Assembly (NCBI RefSeq): GCF_039542035.1
Contig: NZ_BAABHJ010000033.1
Span: forward strand, 1-7,257
Direction: 5' to 3'
DNA from: Actinoallomurus liliacearum
GTDB taxonomy: Bacteria > Actinomycetota > Actinomycetes > Streptosporangiales > Streptosporangiaceae
Length of the DNA: 7,257 nucleotides
Within the stretch, counting starts at the first letter, position 1, and every line of letters begins with the position of its first letter. The position numbers and the translations under genes were made by a program. Below the pieces are notes generated by a model. It saw nothing but the letters and a program-made list of their open reading frames with translations. It made no database searches and was not told where the DNA came from. Below, piece by piece: positions 1-5,441 of this stretch.

Positions 1-61
1 ACCGGGCCGCGCGCGACCAGCCGACCGGCGCCACCACGAAAGCCACCACCCGGCTGATCCA
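1..61. repeat. Terminal inverted repeat, left copy (61 bp, perfect)
   Basis: The first 61 bases are the exact reverse complement of 7197-7257; the first mismatch is at 62 against 7196. The repeat lies inside the effector-domain coding sequence of the two gntR genes. It is a paralogue repeat rather than a transposon end, and the identity probably continues past the window. Confidence 0.97.
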
Positions 62-463
62 GTCGCCGTCGGCCGGTGGGACGCCCAGGCCGTCGAGCGT
101 CGTACTGGACAGTTGCTGGGTCACCTTGTGCGGGCGGGTGAAGGTGCCGCGGCCATGGCGGCGGACCAGCAGGCCCGTACAGGTGAGTTCGTCGATGGCC
201 GCGCGGATGGTCGGGCGGGACACTCCCAGCTCCTGCGCCAGATCGCGTTCGGACGGCAGGCTCGTACCCGGCCCCGCCTTCTCCACGAAGTCGAGGATGT
301 GGCGGCGTACCCGGTCACGCTTGGCGGTGGGCGTACGGCGCGTCCGGTTCAGGGCGGTGCCGTTCTCACCGGCTCCCTCCCGTACCTCGGCCGCGGGGCC
401 TCCTCCGCCGGTCAGGTGACCGGCGGTGCCGTGGTCACCGGCTCCCTCGCCCGGCTCGGTCAC
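1..463 (-). CDS. GntR-family transcriptional regulator, C-terminus cut by left window edge
   Basis: This is a DNA-binding regulator, here called gntR-left. Its first 154 codons are visible. The GTG start overlaps the GH20 stop codon as GTGA (460-463), so it is the last visible gene of the leftward operon and probably translationally coupled. Residues 1-47 are a low-complexity Gly/Ala/Glu tail holding a 9-residue repeat. Residues 48-111 form the GntR winged helix, with LPSERDLAQELGVSRPT (69-85) as the recognition segment and RRHGRGTF (101-108) as the wing. A diverged linker follows, then WISRVVAFVVAPVGW (135-149) begins the effector domain. That hydrophobic strand could open a UTRA or LacI-like sugar-binding fold, but too little is visible to decide. 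Residues 48-93 are identical to the second GntR gene at 6897, so both should read the same operator. It likely controls the chitooligosaccharide genes beside it, and autoregulation would follow from its place in the operon. Confidence 0.9.
   Translation of the reverse strand, partial: MTEPGEGAGDHGTAGHLTGGGGPAAEVREGAGENGTALNRTRRTPTAKRDRVRRHILDFVEKAGPGTSLPSERDLAQELGVSRPTIRAAIDELTCTGLLVRRHGRGTFTRPHKVTQQLSSTTLDGLGVPPADGDWISRVVAFVVAPVGWSRAAR
185..324. repeat. Internal inverted repeat over the DNA-binding domain, left copy
   Basis: These 140 bases match the reverse complement of 6940-7079 with one difference, at 284, a silent change in a Val codon. The block covers codons 48-93 of gntR-left. Both edges are sharp. 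Confidence 0.95.
353..448. repeat. Direct repeat pair in the gntR-left N-terminal tail
   Basis: Two 27-bp units, 422-448 and 353-379, match at 25 of 27 bases and are 69 bp apart, in frame. They encode EGAGDHGTA and EGAGENGTA. They lie in the low-complexity tail that gntR-right lacks, and look like a local duplication that lengthened the protein. Confidence 0.85.
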
Positions 464-1974
464 GCCGTGTCCAGCGCTCGGAGGGCGCCGAGCACACGCA
501 AACGTTCTCGGTGGGCCTTGAGGCGGCCGCGGAACTCCTCGTAGTCGCGGCCCCCCTCGCTCCACGCCACCTCGGCCAGGGCGCACAACCTCGGGAACGT
601 CAGATACCGGACATGGTCCGGTGTCGGGACGAACTCCGTCCACAGCTGCGCCTGGATACCCAGCACGCCGGGGCGGTTTCCGCCGGCGACCGGTAGGCCG
701 CCCGCGAGTGGGTCGAATCCGTACACGTCGGCGATGGTCGTCGTCACGTTCGGAGGGGCCGGCGGCTCGCCGGGGTGGGTGCTCTGCGCGTAGTTCAGGT
801 ACGTCGTCCGGTGCGGTGCCATGATCACCTGGTGGCCGCGCTCGACCGAGCCCACACCGTGTGCGGGGTCGCGCCAGGCGGTCAGGGTCATCTCGGCGGG
901 CAGGTCGCCGTTCTGCTCCGCCTCGTCCCAGCAGATGGCGCGGCGGCCGTGCTCGGCCAGCGTCTCCTGCATCTGCCGCAGGAACCAGCCGTGCAGCTGG
1001 GCGGGCGTCGTGAAACCCAGTTCCTCGATGCGGCGGCGGGCCACCGGGCTCGTCTCCCACTGCGTGGTCGGGCACTCATCGCCGCCGATGTGGACGTACC
1101 GGGACGGGAAGACCGCGACCGTCTGCGCCAGGACGGTACGGCAGAACTCCAAAGCCTCGTCGTGCACCCCGAGGATGTCCTCGCTGATCCCCCAGCTCGT
1201 CCAGACCGGAAGGCTCACCTCGGCGCGATTGCCCAGGTGAGGGTAGGCGGCCAGGAGCGCGCGGGCGTGGCCCGGCATCTCGATCTCGGGGACGACGGTC
1301 ACGCCGCGGCGGCTCGCGTAGGCCACCAGGTCGCGCAGCCGCCGCTGGGAGTAGAAGCCGCCGTGCGGGATACCGTCGAAGCGCGTGCTGCCGGCCGGGC
1401 CGACCATGGATTCGGTACGCCAGGCGCCCACTTCGGTCAGCCGCGGCAGTCCCTCGATCTCGATGCGCCAGCCCTGGTCGTCGGTCAGGTGCAGGTGCAG
1501 CACGTTGAGCTTGTGCAGCGCGATCCGGTCGATGAACTCCTCGAGGAACTCCGGCGGCAGGTAGTGCCGTGCCACGTCGAGCATCACACCCCGCCACGGC
1601 AGCCGCGGCGCGTCGCGTACGGTCACGCATGGCCACCGCCACGCGTCCGGCGGGGCCGAGGCCGGCTCCAGCGCGGCCGGCGGCAGAAGCTGGCGCAACG
1701 TCTGCACACCGTGGAAGAGCCCCTCCTCGCCGGGCGCGGACAGGACGACCTCGGCGGGAGAGATCTCCAGACGGTACCCCTCGTACGGCAGCTCGTCCGG
1801 TGCGATCTCCAGGCGGACGATCGGCCCCTCCGACGCGCGGGGCCGGTCACCCAGATAGCCCGCCAGCAGGTCGGCGGCGCGCGTGGCGCCCGGGCCGCTC
1901 GAGAGGTGGAGGGCCGCGGGAATGACGAACTCACCGGGGCGTACGGTGAGCTCGACGGGGCGAGGAATTATCAC
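460..1974 (-). CDS. GH20 beta-N-acetylhexosaminidase, cytoplasmic
   Basis: This enzyme removes terminal beta-linked GlcNAc (or GalNAc), probably splitting imported chitobiose or longer GlcNAc oligomers in the cytoplasm. The 504-residue protein has a GH20b-type N-terminal domain (about 1-115) and a GH20 barrel. RGVMLDVARHY (128-138), HLHLTDDQGWR (160-170) and the catalytic Asp-Glu pair D299-E300 in HIGGDE are all present. So are W349, Y392 and the QLWTE motif (443-447). Family chemistry is substrate-assisted, with the acetamido group as nucleophile and the Glu as acid/base. There is no signal peptide and no membrane segment, so the enzyme acts inside the cell. The start is GTG with an AAAGG ribosome site 5 bases upstream. 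The gene follows the second permease after a 21-bp AT-richer gap (1975-1995), the only non-overlapping junction in the operon. Position and function match dasD of the Streptomyces das locus; that orthology is inferred. Confidence 0.95.
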   Translation of the reverse strand: MIIPRPVELTVRPGEFVIPAALHLSSGPGATRAADLLAGYLGDRPRASEGPIVRLEIAPDELPYEGYRLEISPAEVVLSAPGEEGLFHGVQTLRQLLPPAALEPASAPPDAWRWPCVTVRDAPRLPWRGVMLDVARHYLPPEFLEEFIDRIALHKLNVLHLHLTDDQGWRIEIEGLPRLTEVGAWRTESMVGPAGSTRFDGIPHGGFYSQRRLRDLVAYASRRGVTVVPEIEMPGHARALLAAYPHLGNRAEVSLPVWTSWGISEDILGVHDEALEFCRTVLAQTVAVFPSRYVHIGGDECPTTQWETSPVARRRIEELGFTTPAQLHGWFLRQMQETLAEHGRRAICWDEAEQNGDLPAEMTLTAWRDPAHGVGSVERGHQVIMAPHRTTYLNYAQSTHPGEPPAPPNVTTTIADVYGFDPLAGGLPVAGGNRPGVLGIQAQLWTEFVPTPDHVRYLTFPRLCALAEVAWSEGGRDYEEFRGRLKAHRERLRVLGALRALDTA

Positions 1975-1995
1975 GATCGCCTTTCTTGAAATAAG

Positions 1996-2829
1996 CTATC
2001 CCTTGACCGCTCCGGCGGTCATTCCGACGACCAGCCGGCGCTGTATGAGCATGAAGAAGACCACAATGGGCAGCGCGAACAATGTCGATCCGGCAATCAG
2101 CCCCCCATAGTCGGTGCCGATGTTGGTGGAGAACGACGCCAGCCATACCGGCAGCGTGTACCGGGACTGGTCCTTCATCATCACGTACGCGTAGATGTAG
2201 TCATTCCACGCGACGATGAAGGAGAAGACGCTGGCGGCGATGATTCCGGGCGTCACCAGCGGGAGCAGCACCCTGCGGATCACCGTGAACCGGTCTGCCC
2301 CGTCGACCATCGCGGCCTCTTCGAGCTCCACCGGAACGCCGTGCAGGAATCCGCGCATCACCCAGATCGTCAGCGGCAGCACGAACGCCAGATACGTGAC
2401 GATCAGGCCGATCAGCGTGTCGAGCATGTTCAGGCTCTTCATGCTCAGGAAGAGCGGTATCAGCAGCGCCGGCCCGGGGATCATCTGGATCACCATGATG
2501 CCGACGAGGAATCCACGCCGGCCGAAGAAGTGAAAGCGGGTCAGCGCGGTCGCCGCGAGAAAGGCCACCACGACGGACAGCGCCACGACCACGCCGGTGA
2601 CGATGACGCTGTTGACGAGATAGTCGACGAAGTGCGGCTTGCGGACCGCGTCGGCGAAATTGGAGAGGCTCAGGGGAAAGGGGACGAACGTCGGCGTCGG
2701 GCGGAGCGTTTCCCCGGCCGGTTGGAGCGCGGTGTCGACCATCCAGTAGACGGGGAACAGCCAGACGGCGCAGAAAAGGACGGCTCCGGCGTTCAACGCC
2801 GCGCGACCCGGCCGGATCCTTCTCACCAT
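1996..2829 (-). CDS. Carbohydrate ABC transporter permease, MalG/DasC type
   Basis: This is the second membrane subunit of the sugar importer (CUT1 family). At 277 residues it has the usual length. A hydrophobic segment at about 13-31 is followed by YWMVDTALQP, typical of MalG-type subunits, and by about five more membrane segments between 70 and 262. The cytoplasmic EAA loop, which contacts the ATPase, reads EEAAMVDGADRFTVIRRVLLP (170-190) with the conserved Gly (177) and Pro (190). Two in-frame starts lie together at the junction. ATG at 2829 overlaps the upstream stop by 7 bp, and GTG at 2826 makes a 4-bp GTGA overlap. ATG is chosen by default, but the GGGAG ribosome site is 4 bases from ATG and 7 from GTG, so GTG is a fair alternative. 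It should pair with the MalF-type subunit at 2823-3761. The name dasC is suggested by gene order only. Confidence 0.94.
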   Translation of the reverse strand: MVRRIRPGRAALNAGAVLFCAVWLFPVYWMVDTALQPAGETLRPTPTFVPFPLSLSNFADAVRKPHFVDYLVNSVIVTGVVVALSVVVAFLAATALTRFHFFGRRGFLVGIMVIQMIPGPALLIPLFLSMKSLNMLDTLIGLIVTYLAFVLPLTIWVMRGFLHGVPVELEEAAMVDGADRFTVIRRVLLPLVTPGIIAASVFSFIVAWNDYIYAYVMMKDQSRYTLPVWLASFSTNIGTDYGGLIAGSTLFALPIVVFFMLIQRRLVVGMTAGAVKG

Positions 2830-3761
2830 GTCTCTCCCGCCCGCACCAAACGGCGCACGTAGTACCACGTCAATGCCGCGAGAAGGGCGGTCGCGAGAAC
2901 GGCGATCGCGGCGCCCTGCCCGTACGACTGGCTCGCGAACGCACGGCGGAACGACCAGACCACGAGCGTCGTCGTTCCGCCGTCCGGGCCGCCGCCGGTC
3001 AGCAGCCAGATCTGGTTGAAGACGTTGAAGTCCCAGATCACCGACAGGACGGTGACGAGCAGCAGGATCGGCCGTAGGAAGGGCACCGTGACGACACGGA
3101 AGCGGGTCCAATACCCGGCGCCGTCGAGCGCCGCCGCCTCGTAGTAGTCGCTTGGGATCTGCGACAGGCCGGCGTACAGGGTCAACGCGACGAACGGCAC
3201 CGACTGCCAGACCACGAGCAGCCAGACCAGCAGGAGCGCGGAAACCGTGTGCGCCGTCCAGTCGTACTGCCCGAGGCCGAGGAGCCAGTTGACCACGCCG
3301 TACGTCGGCTGGAACAGCCAGGTCCACAGCATCGTCGCGGCCACGTTCGGTACCGCCCAGGCGGCGATCAGGCAGAAGGTCACCAGCGTCCGCATTCGCC
3401 GGCCCAACGCCCGCATCGCCAGCGCCACGCCCGTGCCGATCGCAAGGGTGCCGCCCGCCATCGCCACGCAGACGAGCGCGGTACGGAAAAGCATGGGACC
3501 GATCTCGTCGCCGTGAAGGACGGCGGTGTAGTTCGTGACGCCGGTCCACCGCGTACGGCCGGTGAACAGCGCCCGCAGCCCGTAGTCCTGAAAGGAGATC
3601 AGCACGAGCCGTACGAGCGGGTACCCGATGACCAGGGCGAGGATCAGGGCGGCCGGGGCCAGCAGCAGGTACGGAAGCGCCGGGCGACGGCGCCGGGTCT
3701 GCGGCGTGGCGGCCTCGGGCACGACGGCCGCCCCTGCCGCCAGGGTCTGCGTGCGCGTCAT
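2823..3761 (-). CDS. Carbohydrate ABC transporter permease, MalF/DasB type
   Basis: This is the first membrane subunit of the CUT1 sugar importer, 312 residues long. A charged, disordered N-terminus (1-28, ending in RRRR) stays in the cytoplasm. The first membrane segment (about 29-57) reads PYLLLAPAALILALVIGYPL, typical of UgpA/MalF-like proteins, and five more segments follow. The EAA loop starts at YYEAAALDGAGYW (206-218) and runs to VPFLRP, with Gly214 conserved. GGGPDGGTTTLVVW (256-269) is the usual signature after the loop. Its ATG overlaps the stop of the binding-protein gene as ATGA (3758-3761), which indicates translational coupling. The downstream permease overlaps its end. No ATPase gene is visible in the operon, so an ATPase encoded elsewhere must power the pair. 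The name dasB is suggested by gene order only. Confidence 0.94.
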   Translation of the reverse strand: MTRTQTLAAGAAVVPEAATPQTRRRRPALPYLLLAPAALILALVIGYPLVRLVLISFQDYGLRALFTGRTRWTGVTNYTAVLHGDEIGPMLFRTALVCVAMAGGTLAIGTGVALAMRALGRRMRTLVTFCLIAAWAVPNVAATMLWTWLFQPTYGVVNWLLGLGQYDWTAHTVSALLLVWLLVVWQSVPFVALTLYAGLSQIPSDYYEAAALDGAGYWTRFRVVTVPFLRPILLLVTVLSVIWDFNVFNQIWLLTGGGPDGGTTTLVVWSFRRAFASQSYGQGAAIAVLATALLAALTWYYVRRLVRAGETW

Positions 3762-5074
3762 TGGGATGCGTTCAGCGCCTGGTTCAGGTGCTGGTCGAAG
3801 GATTTCGCGGCCTCGGGGATCGACGTCTTGCCGGTGGAGATGTCACCGAAGAACGCCTGCAACGACTTGTCGCTCTCGATCGTCGCCCATCCGGGGCTCG
3901 CCGGCGTCGCGACGCTGCGCTTGGCCGCGAACGAGAACGCCTTGAACAGTTCCGGGCGCGATCCGGCGGTCTGGTCGATCAGCTGTGACGAGACCGGGGT
4001 CCAGCCGTCGATCCCGGCGATCGCCTGGGTCTGCACGGCGGTGCCGGTCGCGGTCTTGAGGTACGCCAGGGCGAGCGCCTGGTTCGGGCTCTTGGCCGCG
4101 ACGGCGAGGTCCGAGCCGCCGAGGAACACCGGCTGGGTCGTGCCCGCGCGGGCACCGGGAAGCGGGAAGGTGCCGAGCTGCCCCTTGAGCGATGGCTTGA
4201 TCTTGAGGATGGAATTCACGCTCGTGTTCAGGATCGCCGAGGTCTTCTCCTGGGCGAAGATCGCGTTGTAGTCCGGCGTGAGGTTGAACAGGTTGCGCGA
4301 GGCGGGCGTGGAGTAGGTGTTCTGGAACTGCTTCCAGGAGGCCAGCCCGCGCTGGGCCTGCGGTGACTCCAGCGCCCCCGCCCACTTGTCGCCGTTCTTG
4401 GTGGCCAGTTCGCCACCCGCGTCCCAGAGGAACTGCACGCCACCGAACCAGTACTGACCCGGCATGTAGAACGGGGAGAAGTCCGGCGACGGATCGGCCG
4501 CCTTGATCTTGTCGAGGTCGGCGGTGAACTCGGCGAACGTGGCCGGTGGCGCGGTGACCCCGGCTTTGGCCCAGATCTTCTTGTTGTAGACCACGGCGCG
4601 CTCGGCGGCGAACAGCGGCGCGGCGTAGAGCCGGCCGCCGACCGTCGCGGGCCCGACCAGCCCGGGCAGCCAGGTCTGCCCCTGCGCCATGGTGTTCCGC
4701 ACGGCGGAGATGTCGGTCAGGCCCCCGGCGGCGGCGAACAGCGGCACGTCGGTGTTGCCGATCTCGATCACGTCGGGCGGGTCGTTCTGGGCCAGCGCGG
4801 TAGCGATCTTGGTGTTGATGCCGTCCCATTCCTGGATCTGCACCTTCACTGCGGCGCCGGTGGCCTTGGTGAACTCGGCGTCGATCGCCTTGACCGCGGC
4901 GTCGGACAGATCGCCGTCCATGTACCAGACGGTCAACGTCCTTCCGGTGCCGGAGCCCGGGCCGGCGATCTTCGCGCCGGAGGTGGAGGCGGTGCCGTCG
5001 CCTCCGCCGCACGCCGCGCCGGCGCACGCGAGTGCGACGCTCGCCGCCAGCGTGGCCGTAACACGTCTGCGCAT
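3758..5074 (-). CDS. dasA: DasA-like sugar-binding lipoprotein of an ABC importer
   Basis: This extracytoplasmic receptor captures oligosaccharides for the two permeases downstream. The 438-residue protein has a lipoprotein signal peptide: an Arg-rich start, a hydrophobic core, and Cys22 in GAAC followed by a flexible GGGDG linker. The solute-binding fold (COG1653/UgpB type) follows. Several stretches resemble, from memory, the Streptomyces N,N'-diacetylchitobiose-binding protein DasA: TLTVWYMDG (46-54), VIEIGNTD (102-109), RAVVYNKKIWAKAG (158-171), MPGQYW (203-208) and VFLGGSDLAVAA (315-326). The substrate is therefore probably chitobiose or a related oligomer, as the GH20 gene downstream also suggests; this is inference, not proof. 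ATG at 5074 is chosen because GAGGGG lies 7 bases upstream and the lipobox then sits at the right distance. An in-frame ATG at 5089 overlaps that ribosome site. It is the first operon gene, expressed from the divergent region with an operator-like dyad in its promoter. Confidence 0.93.
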   Translation of the reverse strand: MRRRVTATLAASVALACAGAACGGGDGTASTSGAKIAGPGSGTGRTLTVWYMDGDLSDAAVKAIDAEFTKATGAAVKVQIQEWDGINTKIATALAQNDPPDVIEIGNTDVPLFAAAGGLTDISAVRNTMAQGQTWLPGLVGPATVGGRLYAAPLFAAERAVVYNKKIWAKAGVTAPPATFAEFTADLDKIKAADPSPDFSPFYMPGQYWFGGVQFLWDAGGELATKNGDKWAGALESPQAQRGLASWKQFQNTYSTPASRNLFNLTPDYNAIFAQEKTSAILNTSVNSILKIKPSLKGQLGTFPLPGARAGTTQPVFLGGSDLAVAAKSPNQALALAYLKTATGTAVQTQAIAGIDGWTPVSSQLIDQTAGSRPELFKAFSFAAKRSVATPASPGWATIESDKSLQAFFGDISTGKTSIPEAAKSFDQHLNQALNASQ

Positions 5075-5151
5075 GTCGGATCCCCTCATTTGGCCGGGGC
5101 GCGCACCGCTCCGGCGTCGGGCCGGTCGCGCCCCCTCGCTCGGTGCGCCAG

Positions 5152-5181
5152 ATCGTGGCACCTAACCATTGGTCATGTCAA
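5152..5181 (-). promoter_or_regulatory. Candidate promoter of the binding-protein operon
   Basis: On the minus strand a perfect -35 box TTGACA (5181-5176) is followed, after 18 bases, by CACGAT (5157-5152). The -10 box matches the consensus poorly, but TG one base upstream of it gives an extended -10 (TGC before the hexamer). Transcription would start near 5145, leaving a leader of about 70 bases before the ATG at 5074. The dyad at 5163-5175 fills the spacer, a classic position for a repressor that blocks RNA polymerase. Confidence 0.5.
5163..5175. promoter_or_regulatory. Putative operator, site 1
   Basis: The + strand reads TAACCATTGGTCA, a dyad with arms TGACC and GGTCA around a 3-base centre and one mismatch in the left arm. 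It matches site 2 (5309-5321) at 11 of 13 positions. It lies entirely between the -35 and -10 boxes of the candidate leftward promoter. The regulator is inferred to be one or both of the flanking GntR proteins, which share an identical DNA-binding domain. Confidence 0.5.
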
Positions 5182-5256
5182 TGACGGATTCGGCGCACCC
5201 GGGGCGGGGCCGACCTGAGCGTCGAATGCGGGCGTGAACACCGATTGCTGAAGGGG

Positions 5257-5285
5257 TTGACAGGCCGGGAGCCGCGGTTCATCTT
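5257..5285 (+). promoter_or_regulatory. Candidate promoter of the secreted hydrolase gene
   Basis: A perfect TTGACA (5257-5262) is followed after 17 bases by CATCTT (5280-5285), which matches only three of six -10 positions. Transcription would begin near 5292, giving a leader of about 150 bases. The perfect dyad at 5309-5321 would then lie just downstream of the start site. The weak -10 box makes this tentative. Confidence 0.32.
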
Positions 5286-5308
5286 GAGGGCCATCGGCCA
5301 CACAGAAC

Positions 5309-5321
5309 TGACCGTTGGTCA
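5309..5321. promoter_or_regulatory. Putative operator, site 2 (perfect dyad)
   Basis: TGACCGTTGGTCA has perfect 5-bp inverted arms (TGACC and GGTCA) and a 3-base centre. It is the best copy of the motif seen in the window. It lies about 121 bases before the hydrolase start codon and just downstream of the candidate rightward promoter, where a bound protein could block early elongation. The arms are oriented opposite to those of the known DasR site (TGGTC-TA-GACCA), so this is not a standard DasR element. Confidence 0.5.
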
Positions 5322-5441
5322 AGTATGGACCGCGCGCCGCGCCGTCGGCGACACCCGGACGGTGCCGGTGCCACGTCCATCCGGCGACCAGGCCACGGCG
5401 GTGTGGCCGATCACGTCCGCCCCCGCCACGCAAGGAGAACC

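Larger units (their letters stand above)
5075..5441. promoter_or_regulatory. Divergent intergenic control region
   Basis: This 367-bp stretch lies between the start codons of two outward-facing genes, the binding-protein operon to the left and the secreted hydrolase to the right. No plausible gene lies inside it. It holds one promoter candidate for each direction and two copies of a 13-bp dyad (5163-5175 and 5309-5321), listed separately. The spacing suggests that both sides are controlled by the same repressor, with one site per promoter. The remaining sequence is GC-rich with no other recognised element. Confidence 0.8.

Noticed and set aside
1..61. Terminal inverted repeats as the ends of a transposon
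   Set aside because: The repeats are inside matching reading frames of two GntR paralogues. No transposase or target-site duplication is present, and the cargo is ordinary sugar-use genes.
415..439. A 7-bp stem hairpin (GGTGACC / GGTCACC) with TGACC and GGTCA half-sites 11 bases apart
   Set aside because: It lies in the coding repeat region of gntR-left. The half-site spacing differs from the 3-base centre of the operator motif, so it is probably chance.
775..1989. A 404-codon open frame on the + strand, opposite the GH20 gene
   Set aside because: It is antisense to a clear GH20 enzyme, has Arg/Gly/Ala-rich sequence with no domain, and is the usual product of GC-rich third codon positions.
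1975..1995. An AT-rich 21-bp gap with the short palindrome TTTCTTGAAA, as a possible promoter or processing site
   Set aside because: It is too short to hold a promoter and no -35/-10 pair fits; it mainly supplies the ribosome site for the GH20 gene.
3249..4271. A 340-codon open frame on the + strand across the permease and binding-protein genes
   Set aside because: It spans the junction of two convincing minus-strand genes and has no recognisable motif.
3843..5027. A 394-codon minus-strand frame inside the binding-protein gene
   Set aside because: It is an alternate frame of the lipoprotein gene with an Arg-rich, motif-free product.
5172..5185. A second dyad, GTCAT-GTCA-ATGAC, overlapping site 1 and the -35 box
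   Set aside because: The arms are only 5 bp, part of the dyad is the TTGACA promoter box, and no second copy was seen, so it was not called as a separate operator.
5075..5441. A standard DasR site (TGGTCTAGACCA) in the divergent region
   Set aside because: I looked for it because of the das-like gene set and found no match; the dyads present have the opposite arm orientation.
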